From Massilia pinisoli (GTDB lineage Bacteria > Pseudomonadota > Gammaproteobacteria > Burkholderiales > Burkholderiaceae_D), in contig NZ_JANUGW010000006.1 of the NCBI RefSeq assembly GCF_024753285.1, positions 1 to 64,000 of the forward strand: a stretch of DNA of 64,000 bases, read 5' to 3'. This document shows, one piece after another, positions 44,201 to 52,341 of this stretch (positions are counted from its first letter, which is position 1; each line of letters begins with the position of its first letter). The notes below the pieces were generated by a model, which saw only the letters and a list, made by a program, of their open reading frames with translations, ran no database searches and was not told where the DNA came from. The translations under genes were made by a program, and so were the position numbers.

Positions 44201-46680
44201 CGGCGCAGCCGGAGGCCGATGACGGCGCTGCCATCGATTTCGACGCGTTGTTCGACATGCCGGCCGAGGAGGCTGCGCCGGAAGCCGAGCCGCTGGCGGC
44301 AGCCAACGCGCAGCCCGAGCCAGAGCCGGTGATGGAGCCGCAGCCCGTGGCCGAAGCCCAGCCCGAGCCGCCGCCCGTCGCCGAAGCCGAGCCGGCACCC
44401 GCGCCGCAACCGGCACCCGAACCGCAGCCTGAACCGGAAGGCGTCCTCGCCGCCGAGCCCGTGTTCGTCGACGAACTCGACCCGGACCTGCTGCCCGTGT
44501 TCATGGAAGAAGCGTCCGACCTGCTGCCGCAGATCGGCAACGGCCTGCGCCATTGGCAGCAGAACCCGGCCGACGCGGCGGTGGCGCAAGGCCTGCTGCG
44601 CGCCCTGCACACTGTGAAGGGCAGCGCGCGCATGGCCGGTGCGATGCGCCTCGGCCAGCACACGCACGCGCTGGAAACGCAGATCGAGAACATGCTGCAC
44701 GCCGGGACGACGAATCCGGCCGCGTTCGACGAACTGCTCGCCAACTACGACCAGGCGCAGCTGCTGTTCGAACAGTTGCAGCAGCCCGCGGCACCGGTGC
44801 CGGCACCCGCCGCGGACACCGTCGCACCGGAGCCGCCGGCCGCCGCACCCACGGACGAGGCCGCGCGCGCGCCGCTCGTGCGTGTGCGCGCCGACATCCT
44901 CGACCGCCTCGTCAACCAGGCCGGCGAAGTGTCGATCACGCGCTCGAAACTGGAAACGCAGGTCGGTGCGCTGAAGGGCATGCTGTCCGACTTCGCCGAC
45001 AACCTCGCCAACCTGCGCCGCCAGTTGCGCGAGGTCGAGGTGCAGGCCGAGTCGCAGATCGCGTCCCGGCTGTCGATTGCCGGCGAGCGCGAATTCGACC
45101 CGCTCGAATTCGACCGCTTCACGCGCCTGCAGGAACTCACGCGCATGATGGCCGAAAGCGTGAACGACGTCGGCTCGTTCCACGACGGCCTCGCGCGCAC
45201 GGTGGAAGCGGCGGCCGACGACCTGACCGCGCAGTCGCGCCTCACGCGCGAGCTGCAGCGCGACCTGATGCGCGTGCGCATGGTGCCGTTCGCGAGCCTG
45301 TCCGAACGCCTGTTCCGCGTGGCGCGCCAGACCGCGAAGGAAACGGATAAACGCGTGAACCTGGACATCCGCGGCGGCGGCGTCGAGATCGACCGCAGCG
45401 TGCTGGAACGCATGGCCGCGCCGTTCGAACACCTGCTGCGCAACGCCATCGTGCACGGCATCGAGCCGCGCGAGCAGCGTGTCGCGGGCGGCAAGCCGGA
45501 GACGGGCGAGCTGCTCGTGCAGGTGAGCCAGCAGGGCAACGAAGTCGAGATCCGCTTCGCCGACGATGGCGCGGGCCTCGATCTCGCGCGCATCCGCGCC
45601 AAGGCGGCGTCGCTCGGCCTGCTGGCCGACGGCGAGGAGGTGTCCGATGCGGATGCCGCCGAGCTGGTGTTCGAGCCGGGCTTCTCGACGGCGGACACGC
45701 TGACGGAACTGGCCGGCCGCGGCGTCGGCATGGACGTCGTGCGCTCGGAAGCGCGCGCACTGGGTGGCCGCGTCGACGTCGACACGACGCCGGGCCGTGG
45801 CGCCGCCTTCGCCATCCACCTGCCGCTCACCCTGGCCGTCACGCAGGTCGTGCTCGTCGCCAGCGGTGCACGCACGCATGCGCTGCCGGCCGTGCTGGTC
45901 GAGCAGGTACTGCAGGTACGCGAAGCCGACCTGCAGGCGGCGGAAAGTGCCGGCGCGATCAGCGTGCACGGCGAGACCATCCCGCTGCACTACCTGCCCG
46001 CAATGCTGCACGAGCCGGGTGAAGCATGGGAAAAGCGGGGCGGGCAGCGCTCGGCGCCGGTGCTCGTGCTCAGGAGCGGCAATACGCGCATCGCCGTGCG
46101 CGTGGACGAGGTGCTGGGCAACCGTGAGGTCGTCATCAAGAACATCGGGCCGCAGCTGGCGCGCATGCCTGGCATCGCCGGCGCCACCGTGCTTGGTTCG
46201 GGCGAGATCGTGCTGATCCTCGACCCCGTGCAACTGGCGGGGCAGGGCGCGCGTCCCGGCCGCGTCGCCGCCGCGCCGGCCGAGCCGGCGCCGGCGCCCG
46301 CGCGCATCGCGACGATCATGGTCGTGGACGATTCGCTCACCGTGCGCAAGGTCACCCAGCGCCTGCTGGAGCGCGAAGGCTATCGCGTCCTGCTGGCCAA
46401 GGACGGCGTCGACGCGCTCGAGCAAATGCAGGAGACGAGGCCCGACCTGATGCTGGTCGATATCGAGATGCCCCGCATGGACGGCTTTGACCTCACGCGC
46501 AACGTGCGCGGCAACGAGGCGACGGCGGCGCTGCCGATCATCATGATCACGTCGCGCACGGCCGACAAGCACCGCAACGTCGCGCTGGGCCTCGGCGTCG
46601 ACGCCTATTTCGGCAAGCCGTTCCAGGAAGACGCGCTGCTGGCGGCGATCACGGGCCTGCTCGACGCGCGGTCACGCTGA
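41212..46680 (+). CDS. chpA: Hybrid CheA-type histidine kinase ChpA/PilL
   Basis: The 1822-residue protein combines several Hpt-like domains with a CheA core and a receiver. Clear phospho-histidine sites are HTLKGSSRMVG (~647) and HTVKGSARMAG (~1132). A third, HTLGGTSATVG (~825), lacks the usual Lys, and N-terminal modules are degenerate. Glu/Pro/Ala-rich linkers separate the modules. The kinase core has LVNQAGEVSITRSKLE, HLLRNAIVHGIEPREQR and GRGVGMDVVRSEARALGG, then a CheW-like domain (ALPAVLVEQVLQVREADLQA). The C-terminal receiver begins at ~1702, with LMLVDIEMPRMDG as its phospho-acceptor. It drives PilG/PilH phosphorylation for twitching motility. No pilK or chpB homologue follows; phrB abuts it convergently. 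Confidence 0.94.
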   Translation: MTQHSHASAAPPFDTGPLSWVIAEIRDALGRSAKALRDAVGRTAEARPTLLLHAKSHLHQAHGALQLVDVAGVERLSEAAEQVIDRFKAATLALDADRAGAVDEAYRALVEYLEELLDGAAPQSVRLFPYYRALQELLGVERVHPGQMLVLDLAPALLPGGGAGQMPDYAATRGAFEKALLTFLRSQDVDAQRAQAGAMRDALAPVVEGQPQAEAHAFWLALHAAADLVATGQVAPDLYVKQLFGQINLQLRRQAQGHTELPEALLRDALFFIAAAPEPTPDARRLRDAYRVGGQVPSDYLERRYGRVDPDVLKDAKEALVETKQGWDRVAAEGHDVLDGGFNDALSKLAGASEKLGAPALANLLRELGQAASESMTGDRSDQFSLEMAEAMLFVEHGLDQVRQLPDDFGQHAEAVGQRLLALAHGETPPDAPAWHGEMARELQQGQTVAVLAGEIRTGLRQVEKLVDEYYEHPARVASLEQVDPLLHQLHGALDILDQDQATQAVAHVRAKVRALVDEQPDAATRGAVLDNIARNIGALGFFTDALAQNVEGARRRFRFDAGEGLFRELPFDGQAAAPAEPAEPAAASTPAPVPAPVPEADAVEAELLEIFIGEAREVLDVVAAALPAAQSNPADQDTLTRLRRGFHTLKGSSRMVGLEQFATVAAAIEKVLNLWLAEARAATPDVLALLAHAHAALAAWVDELAAGGSRRDGTALVEAAQHVQDGGPFVASEAAPETPATADEPDAAAVPADEAMSFAPADNVVAFPVSEANLKRVGNLEIPLPLYNIYLGETEELVRALAADFAAWRAEPLHAVTPQALKAAHTLGGTSATVGFEALRDLSVALEEALQVAVPPLQGDQFDLLDETVERIRVMLQVFALGELPPAQPELLARLGALRDDLGRQRADAVFDDADAELAERLDELFAATYASILADPPLTGSAPSLPASTELAPRAPTPRQDDPAVSAVDDLFDSYFGEPFAAPSLEQAEPAPSPAAQPEADDGAAIDFDALFDMPAEEAAPEAEPLAAANAQPEPEPVMEPQPVAEAQPEPPPVAEAEPAPAPQPAPEPQPEPEGVLAAEPVFVDELDPDLLPVFMEEASDLLPQIGNGLRHWQQNPADAAVAQGLLRALHTVKGSARMAGAMRLGQHTHALETQIENMLHAGTTNPAAFDELLANYDQAQLLFEQLQQPAAPVPAPAADTVAPEPPAAAPTDEAARAPLVRVRADILDRLVNQAGEVSITRSKLETQVGALKGMLSDFADNLANLRRQLREVEVQAESQIASRLSIAGEREFDPLEFDRFTRLQELTRMMAESVNDVGSFHDGLARTVEAAADDLTAQSRLTRELQRDLMRVRMVPFASLSERLFRVARQTAKETDKRVNLDIRGGGVEIDRSVLERMAAPFEHLLRNAIVHGIEPREQRVAGGKPETGELLVQVSQQGNEVEIRFADDGAGLDLARIRAKAASLGLLADGEEVSDADAAELVFEPGFSTADTLTELAGRGVGMDVVRSEARALGGRVDVDTTPGRGAAFAIHLPLTLAVTQVVLVASGARTHALPAVLVEQVLQVREADLQAAESAGAISVHGETIPLHYLPAMLHEPGEAWEKRGGQRSAPVLVLRSGNTRIAVRVDEVLGNREVVIKNIGPQLARMPGIAGATVLGSGEIVLILDPVQLAGQGARPGRVAAAPAEPAPAPARIATIMVVDDSLTVRKVTQRLLEREGYRVLLAKDGVDALEQMQETRPDLMLVDIEMPRMDGFDLTRNVRGNEATAALPIIMITSRTADKHRNVALGLGVDAYFGKPFQEDALLAAITGLLDARSR

Positions 46681-48129
46681 CTACGCGGCGCGGATCGCCT
46701 TGAACCGCGCCAGCGTCCTCTCCCGCGCGGCGTCGTGGTCAACGACCGGTCGCGGATAATCCTGCCCAAGCACGACGCCTGCCTTTTCCAGCACGTCCGG
46801 CCGCGCCAGCCACGGCGCGTGTATAGCCGTCCCGCTCAGCCGCGCCAGCTGCGGCAGGTACTGCCGGATGAAGTCCCCGTCCGGATCGAAGCGCTTCGAT
46901 TGCGTCACCGGATTGAAGATGCGGAACCAGGGCTGCGCGTCGCAACCCGTCGACGCCGCCCACTGCCAGCCGCCGTTGTTCGACGCCAGTTCGTAATCGT
47001 TCAGCTTCAGCGCGAACCAGCGCTCGCCGCGGCGCCAGTCGATGCCCAGGTCTTTCGTGAGGAAGCTCGCCGTCACCATGCGCAGGCGGTTGTGCATGAA
47101 GCCCGTCCGCTCGAGCTGCAGCATGGCGGCGTCGACGAGCGGGTAGCCCGTGCGGCCCGCGCACCAGGCGGCGTACAGCGCATCCGCATCCGGCCCTTCG
47201 TCCCACGCGACGGCGTCGAACGCCTGCTTGAACGATTGCGTGACGACGCGCGGATGGCGTGCGAGGATCATCATGTAGAACTCGCGCCAGACGAGTTCCG
47301 CCAGCCACACGGGCGCGCCCGGACCGCCGCTGCCGTCGGCGATGCGTGCGTGCAGCATGGCGACGAGCCGGCGCACGCTCACCGTACCGAAGCGCAGGTG
47401 GATCGACAGGCGTGACGTCGCGTCCAGCGCCGGATAATCGCGGTCGTGGTCGTAGCGCGCGAGGCGTTCCTCGAACTGCGCCAGGAGGTATTCCGCGCCC
47501 GTCATGCCGGGATGCGCGATGGGGGCGGCGTTCGGCGCGAAACCGAGGTCCGTCAGCGACGGCAGTGCGTGGTCCGCGGGCACCGGCGCGAGCGCGGACG
47601 CGTGCGGCGCCGTCTCGAACGGGCGCACGGCCTCGGGCTCGCGCGCGAGGCGTTTCAGCCACGCGTTCTTATAGGGTGTAAAGACGGAATAGGGGCCGCC
47701 GGCCAAGGTAAGCACCTCGTCGTGCTCGAAGATCACCTGGTCCTTGAACGTCTGCAGGCTGCGGCCGGCCGCGCGCAGCGTCGCCAGCACGGCGCGGTCG
47801 CGCGCGACCGCCTGCGGTTCGTAGTCGCGGTTCGCGAAGACGGATTCCGCATCGAGCTCGGCAGCCAGCGCGGGAATCACCTGCGCGGCGCGCCCGTGCC
47901 GCACGATGAGGTAACCTCCCAAGGAACGCAAGCGCGCATCCAGCTCGCGCACGCTGTCCAGCAGAAACTGGACGCGGCGGTCGTCCGGCGGCAGGCCGGC
48001 CAGGATGTCGGTGTCGAACACGAACACGCCGAACACACGGCGTGACGAGAGCAGGGCGTGATGCAATGCGGCATGGTCGTCCACGCGCAAATCGCGCCGG
48101 AACCAGACCAATGAGTTTCTCAAAGTCAT
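46681..48129 (-). CDS. phrB: Deoxyribodipyrimidine photolyase
   Basis: The 482-residue protein has the N-terminal photolyase Rossmann domain (SLVWFRRDLRVDDHAALHHA) and the C-terminal FAD-binding helical domain: TSRLSIHLRFGTVSVRRLVA, LVWREFYMMILARHP, GRTGYPLVDAAMLQLERTGF, HNRLRMVTASFLTKDL and NGGWQWAASTGCDAQPWFRI. It repairs cyclobutane pyrimidine dimers using blue light. The WREFY and GYPLVDA motifs are those of class I CPD photolyases rather than cryptochrome DASH. Its stop codon begins at the base after the chpA stop. Confidence 0.95.
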   Translation of the reverse strand: MTLRNSLVWFRRDLRVDDHAALHHALLSSRRVFGVFVFDTDILAGLPPDDRRVQFLLDSVRELDARLRSLGGYLIVRHGRAAQVIPALAAELDAESVFANRDYEPQAVARDRAVLATLRAAGRSLQTFKDQVIFEHDEVLTLAGGPYSVFTPYKNAWLKRLAREPEAVRPFETAPHASALAPVPADHALPSLTDLGFAPNAAPIAHPGMTGAEYLLAQFEERLARYDHDRDYPALDATSRLSIHLRFGTVSVRRLVAMLHARIADGSGGPGAPVWLAELVWREFYMMILARHPRVVTQSFKQAFDAVAWDEGPDADALYAAWCAGRTGYPLVDAAMLQLERTGFMHNRLRMVTASFLTKDLGIDWRRGERWFALKLNDYELASNNGGWQWAASTGCDAQPWFRIFNPVTQSKRFDPDGDFIRQYLPQLARLSGTAIHAPWLARPDVLEKAGVVLGQDYPRPVVDHDAARERTLARFKAIRAA

Positions 48130-48185
48130 CTTCTGTGTGCGGAGTCAATGCGGTCCAGAATTTTACTGTCTACCATCTCTCAGGT

Positions 48186-48222
48186 TTGCCCGGTCAAGCG
48201 CCTCCCGTGGCTCGTCGGGCAA
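48186..48222. promoter_or_regulatory. Inverted repeat in the phrB/yqgE divergent region
   Basis: TTGCCCG (48186-48192) and CGGGCAA (48216-48222) are perfect complements 23 bases apart in the 169-base gap between divergent phrB and yqgE. It may be a hairpin or an operator; there is no further support. Confidence 0.25.
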
Positions 48223-48298
48223 TTCGGTGTAAACTAGCGAAAAGTCTTTTTCAGTCTAGCAATGCCGCGGTAACCGAGAGAGTGAGCCAACAGAGAGT

Positions 48299-48961
48299 AT
48301 GAGCATGAAAAAAAGTAAGGTCGGCAAGCCTCTAACCATGCCCGGGATGCCCCAGGAAGAGATTCTCAACCTGGGGCAGGCGAGCGCGCCCGTCTCGCAG
48401 CTGAACCTGGCTAATCATTTCCTTATTGCAATGCCGTCGATGAATGATCCGATCTTCGGCGGCACCGTCGTGTACATCTGCGAGCACAACGACAAGGGCG
48501 TGCTCGGCGTCGTCATCAACAAGCCGACGGACATGACGATGGACGTCCTGTTCGACCGCATCGACCTGCAGGTGGCCGAAGGCTTGCGCGCCAGCGTCGT
48601 CAACGAGCCGATCATGTTCGGCGGTCCCGTCCAGGACGACCGCGGATTCGTGCTGCATACGCCGGGCGGTCGCTATTCGTCGTCGCTCTCCGTCACGGAC
48701 GACGTCGCGTTCACCACGTCGATCGACGTGCTGGAAGCCGTCGCCAACGGTTCGGGCCCGCGCCGCATGCTCGTTTCCATCGGCTATGCCGGTTGGAGCC
48801 CCGGTCAGCTGGAAGAAGAAATCGCCCGCAACGGCTGGCTCACGGTCGGCGCCGACGCGCGCGTGCTGTTCGATCTGCCGATCGAGGAGCGCTACAACGC
48901 CGCCATCAAGCTGCTGGGCATCGATCCTCTGATGCTCGCCACCGAGGCGGGTCATGCCTGA
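48299..48961 (+). CDS. yqgE: YqgE/AlgH-family (UPF0301) protein
   Basis: Starts at ATG 48299 (an ATG two codons later is possible) and yields 220 residues. The family signatures are NLANHFLIAMPSMNDPIFGG, VVYICEHNDKGVLGVVINKP, IMFGGPVQDDRGFVLHTPGG, and MLVSIGYAGWSPGQLEEEIA with the conserved NGWLTV. The function is not established; AlgH was linked to alginate regulation in Pseudomonas. The yqgE-ruvX pairing is common in proteobacteria, and here the two are separated by 138 bases that contain a large palindrome. Confidence 0.93.
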   Translation: MSMKKSKVGKPLTMPGMPQEEILNLGQASAPVSQLNLANHFLIAMPSMNDPIFGGTVVYICEHNDKGVLGVVINKPTDMTMDVLFDRIDLQVAEGLRASVVNEPIMFGGPVQDDRGFVLHTPGGRYSSSLSVTDDVAFTTSIDVLEAVANGSGPRRMLVSIGYAGWSPGQLEEEIARNGWLTVGADARVLFDLPIEERYNAAIKLLGIDPLMLATEAGHA

Positions 48962-48980
48962 CGGTCGCACATCCGAAATC

Positions 48981-49059
48981 GTAGGGTGGGCACCCCTGTG
49001 CCCACGCGAACGCCGGCGTAACGCAGGCGTCCCGCGTGGGCACGGGGTGCCCACCCTAC
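48981..49059. repeat. 79-base near-perfect palindrome (REP/MITE-like)
   Basis: The left arm (48981-49008, GTAGGGTGGGCACCCC...) and right arm (49033-49059, ...GGGGTGCCCACCCTAC) are complementary over 27 bases, with one extra T in the left arm. The 24-base centre itself contains the palindrome ACGCCGGCGT. No T run follows and no target-site duplication is obvious. It fills most of the gap between yqgE and ruvX. It looks like an extragenic palindromic repeat element. Confidence 0.85.
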
Positions 49060-49099
49060 TGGCTCGTGGCCGCGTATTCATCCGGAGTCGGCGCAGGTA

Positions 49100-49495
49100 A
49101 TGGTCGACATCGTTCTAGGCTTCGACTTCGGCATCAAGCGCATCGGCATCGCCATGGGGAACACCTTGACGGGACAGGCGCAGCCGCTGTCCGTCATCAA
49201 TGCGGTCGACAACACGACCCGCTTCAAGGTCATCGGCGACCTGATCGAACAATGGCGCCCCGCGCGCCTCGTCGTGGGCGAGCCGCGCCATCCGGACGGC
49301 GCGGAGCACGACATGACCTTGCGCGCGCGCCGCTTCGCCAACCAGCTTCACGGTCGCTTCAACCTCCCGGTCGAACTCGTCGACGAACGCTATTCGTCCG
49401 CCGTCATTCCCGCCAAGCGGGGCGAGATCATCGACGCCAAGGCCGCCGCCATCATTTTGCAACAATACTTTGACGATCATGCCAACTCTTATTAA
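49100..49495 (+). CDS. ruvX: Pre-16S rRNA nuclease / Holliday junction resolvase-like RuvX
   Basis: The 131-residue protein is RNase H-like: VLGFDFGIKRIGIAMGNTLT with the catalytic Asp, LVVGEPRHPDGAEHDMTLRA, ELVDERYSS and DAKAAAIILQQYFDD with the C-terminal Asp. YqgF/RuvX processes the 5' end of 16S rRNA in E. coli and was earlier proposed as an alternative Holliday junction resolvase. The gene overlaps pyrR by 17 bases. Confidence 0.94.
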   Translation: MVDIVLGFDFGIKRIGIAMGNTLTGQAQPLSVINAVDNTTRFKVIGDLIEQWRPARLVVGEPRHPDGAEHDMTLRARRFANQLHGRFNLPVELVDERYSSAVIPAKRGEIIDAKAAAIILQQYFDDHANSY

Positions 49496-50012
49496 CGACG
49501 CGGAGCCGGCCAGCTTCGACGCCGAAGCTTTGTACGGCAAGCTGCTCGCACAGGTACGCGCCGGCATCGACGGCGTGCAGGATGCCGCCATCGTCGGCAT
49601 CCACTCGGGCGGCGCCTGGCTCGCCGAGCGCCTCGCGCACGACCTCGGACTGCCGGCGCGGCTGGGCTTCATCGACGTCTCGTTCTACCGCGACGACTTT
49701 GCCCGCAAGGGCCTGCATCCGGACGTGAAGCCCACCCGGATCGAATTCAACGTCGACGGCGCGACCATCGTGCTCGTCGACGACGTGCTGTACACCGGCC
49801 GCACGGTGCGCGCCGCGATCAACGTGCTGTTCGACTACGGCCGTCCGCAACGCATCATGCTGGCCGCGCTGGCGGACCGCGGCGGTCGCGAACTGCCGGT
49901 GGCCGCCGATTTCGTCGGCGCCCACGCCCAGCTGGCACCGGGCCGCTCGCTCGCGCTCGCGCGCGACACGAACGGCCAACTTTCGCTCACGATCGAAGAC
50001 GACAATGCATAA
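49479..50012 (+). CDS. pyrR: PyrR: pyrimidine operon regulator / uracil phosphoribosyltransferase
   Basis: Start at ATG 49479 ([20 protein letters not shown]), within the end of ruvX. The 177-residue protein has the PRTase fold with [37 protein letters not shown] and the PRPP loop [20 protein letters not shown]. In Firmicutes PyrR binds pyr mRNA. In betaproteobacteria it is found upstream of pyrB, but an attenuation role is less clear, and I see no attenuator hairpin here since the genes overlap. The pyrB ATG lies 8 bases before its end. Confidence 0.92.
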   Translation: MPTLINDAEPASFDAEALYGKLLAQVRAGIDGVQDAAIVGIHSGGAWLAERLAHDLGLPARLGFIDVSFYRDDFARKGLHPDVKPTRIEFNVDGATIVLVDDVLYTGRTVRAAINVLFDYGRPQRIMLAALADRGGRELPVAADFVGAHAQLAPGRSLALARDTNGQLSLTIEDDNA

Positions 50013-50970
50013 CCCGCAACTGAACAAGAACGGCGAACTGCAGCACCTCCTCACCATCGAGGGACTGCCCAAGGCCATCATCAACCACATCCTCGACACC
50101 GCCTCGAGCTTCGTGAGCATCTCCGACCGCGAGGTCAAGAAGGTGCCGCTGATGCGCGGGAAAAGCGTCTTCAACCTGTTCTTCGAAAACTCGACGCGCA
50201 CGCGCACGACGTTCGAGATCGCGTCGAAGCGCCTGTCGGCCGACGTCATCAACCTGAACATCGCCGCCTCGTCGACGAGCAAGGGCGAATCGCTGCTGGA
50301 CACGATCGACAACCTCTCGGCCATGCACGCCGACATGTTCGTCGTGCGTCACGCGCAGTCGGGCGCGCCGTACCTGATCGCCAAGCACCTGAACGACACG
50401 AAGCAGAACCACGTCCACGTCGTGAACGCGGGCGACGGCCGCCATGCGCACCCGACGCAGGGCCTGCTCGACATGTACACGATCCGCCACTACAAGAAGG
50501 ATTTCACGAACCTGCGCGTGGCCATCGTCGGCGACATCCTGCACAGCCGCGTCGCGCGTTCCGACATCCACGCGCTGACGACGCTGGGCGTGCCGGAAGT
50601 GCGCGCCATCGGCCCGCACACCTTGCTGCCGGGCGGCCTGGAACAGATGGGCGTGCGCGTGTTCACGAACATCGAAGAGGGCCTGAAGGACGTCGACGTC
50701 ATCATCATGCTGCGCCTGCAGAACGAACGCATGTCGGGCGCCCTGCTGCCGTCGGCCGGCGAATACTTCAAGAGCTACGGCCTGACGCCGGAGCGCCTGG
50801 CGCTCGCGAAACCCGACGCCATCGTGATGCACCCGGGCCCGATGAACCGCGGCGTGGAGATCGATTCGGCCGTGGCCGACGGCGCCCAGGCCGTGATCCT
50901 CCCGCAGGTCACCTTCGGTATCGCCGTCCGCATGGCGGTTATGAGTATTTTGGCCGGTAGCCACACTTAA
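50005..50970 (+). CDS. pyrB: Aspartate carbamoyltransferase catalytic subunit
   Basis: The 321-residue protein has the carbamoyl-phosphate loop [80 protein letters not shown] and [13 protein letters not shown]. It makes carbamoyl-aspartate, the second step of pyrimidine synthesis. It overlaps pyrR by 8 bases and is followed after 10 bases by a dihydroorotase-like gene. In Pseudomonas-type enzymes that partner is needed for the active PyrB-PyrC' dodecamer. Confidence 0.97.
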   Translation: MHNPQLNKNGELQHLLTIEGLPKAIINHILDTASSFVSISDREVKKVPLMRGKSVFNLFFENSTRTRTTFEIASKRLSADVINLNIAASSTSKGESLLDTIDNLSAMHADMFVVRHAQSGAPYLIAKHLNDTKQNHVHVVNAGDGRHAHPTQGLLDMYTIRHYKKDFTNLRVAIVGDILHSRVARSDIHALTTLGVPEVRAIGPHTLLPGGLEQMGVRVFTNIEEGLKDVDVIIMLRLQNERMSGALLPSAGEYFKSYGLTPERLALAKPDAIVMHPGPMNRGVEIDSAVADGAQAVILPQVTFGIAVRMAVMSILAGSHT

Positions 50971-50980
50971 ATTCGCACGT

Positions 50981-52267
50981 ATGAAGAACTTGCACATCAA
51001 GAACGGGCGCCTGGTCGACCCGGCCGCCGGCATCGACGCCGTCCAGGACCTCTACATCGCCGACGGTAAAATTGCCGGCGTCGGCAGCGCACCGCAGGGT
51101 TTCACGGCCGCGCGCACGATCGACGCGGCCGGCCTCGTCGTCGCACCGGGCTTCGTCGACCTGTCGGCCCGCCTGCGCGAACCGGGCTATGAATACAAGG
51201 CCACCCTGGAATCGGAAATGCAGGCGGCGATGCATGGCGGCGTAACGACGCTCGTGTGCCCGCCCGACACCGACCCCGTGCTGGACGAACCGGGCCTCGT
51301 CGAAATGCTGAAGCACCGCGCGCGCCTGTTGAACCAGGCCCACGTGCATCCGCTGGGCGCGCTGACCGTCGGCCTCAAAGGCAAGGCGCTGACGGAGATG
51401 GCCGAGCTCACGGAAGCGGGCTGCATCGGCTTCGCGCAGGCCGAGGAACCGGTCGAGGACACGACCGTGCTGCTGCGCGCCATGCAGTACGCGAAGACGT
51501 TCGGCTACACCGTCTGGCTGCGCCCGCAGGACCCGCACATCGGCCGCGGCGGCGTCGCCCACAGCGGCCCGCTGGCGTCGCGCCTGGGCCTGTCCGGCGT
51601 GCCCGTGATGTCCGAGACGATCGCGCTGCACACGATCTTCGAACTGATGCGCGCAAGCGGGGCGCGCGTGCACCTGTGCCGCATCTCGTCCGCCGCCGCG
51701 CTGGACCTGATCCGCGCCGCGAAGAAGGAAGGCCTGCCCGTCACGTGCGACGTCGGCGTGCACCACCTGCACATGACGGATGCCGACATCGGCTTCTTCG
51801 ATCCGAACGCGCGCCTGACGCCGCCGCTGCGCAGCCAGCGCGACCGCGACGCGATCCGCGCGGCTGTCCTGGACGGCACCGTGGATGCCGTCTGCTCCGA
51901 CCACACGCCGGTCGACGACGACGAAAAGCTGCTGCCGTTCGGCGAAGCGTCGCCAGGTGCCACCGGCCTCGAACTGCTGCTGGCGCTGATGCTGAAATGG
52001 GCGGCGGAGCAGGGGCACGACGGCAAGGCGCTGACGACGGCGCTGGCGAAGATCACGAGCGACGCCGCGCGCACGGCGGGCCTCGCGGCCGGCACGCTGG
52101 CGCAGGGCGCCAGCGCGGACGTGGTGCTGTTCGATCCGGACGTGCGCTGGACCGTCAACGCCGCGGCCCTCGCGAGCCAGGGCAAGCATACGCCTTTCCT
52201 CGGCTACGAACTGGCAGGCCAGGTGAAAGCGACGATCGTCGCCGGCCACGTCGCGTTCGAACGCTGA
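50981..52267 (+). CDS. pyrC': Dihydroorotase-like non-catalytic subunit PyrC'
   Basis: The 428-residue amidohydrolase-fold protein resembles class I dihydroorotase overall: PLGALTVGLKGKALTEMAEL, PPLRSQRDRDAIRAAVLDGT, VCSDHTPVDDDEKLLPFGEA. However, the zinc-binding HxHxR is replaced: residues 60-69 read DLSARLREPG, with Ser62 and Arg64 instead of His. The later HVS-type ligand is also lost (HLCRIS). VHHLHMT and SDHTP remain. This is the pattern of the inactive PyrC'/PyrX subunit that assembles with PyrB in Pseudomonas and many betaproteobacteria. True dihydroorotase must be encoded elsewhere. Database labels of active dihydroorotase would be misleading. Confidence 0.88.
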   Translation: MKNLHIKNGRLVDPAAGIDAVQDLYIADGKIAGVGSAPQGFTAARTIDAAGLVVAPGFVDLSARLREPGYEYKATLESEMQAAMHGGVTTLVCPPDTDPVLDEPGLVEMLKHRARLLNQAHVHPLGALTVGLKGKALTEMAELTEAGCIGFAQAEEPVEDTTVLLRAMQYAKTFGYTVWLRPQDPHIGRGGVAHSGPLASRLGLSGVPVMSETIALHTIFELMRASGARVHLCRISSAAALDLIRAAKKEGLPVTCDVGVHHLHMTDADIGFFDPNARLTPPLRSQRDRDAIRAAVLDGTVDAVCSDHTPVDDDEKLLPFGEASPGATGLELLLALMLKWAAEQGHDGKALTTALAKITSDAARTAGLAAGTLAQGASADVVLFDPDVRWTVNAAALASQGKHTPFLGYELAGQVKATIVAGHVAFER

Positions 52268-52292
52268 TTGTCTTTGCACCCGGCCGCGGCGG

Positions 52293-52298
52293 TACAAT
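52293..52298 (+). promoter_or_regulatory. -10-like hexamer before plsC
   Basis: TACAAT lies 44 bases upstream of the GTG start in the 74-base gap after pyrC'. TTGTCT at 52268-52273 could serve as a -35 only with a long 19-base spacer. Confidence 0.3.
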
Positions 52299-52341
52299 CG
52301 CTGCGGCCGCGGCCCGCGCGGCGTTTCGTGTCGAGTTCCCA

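Noticed and set aside
41200-46572. 1790-codon minus-strand open frame opposite chpA
   Set aside because: Antisense shadow; the plus strand encodes conserved Hpt, kinase, CheW and receiver motifs.
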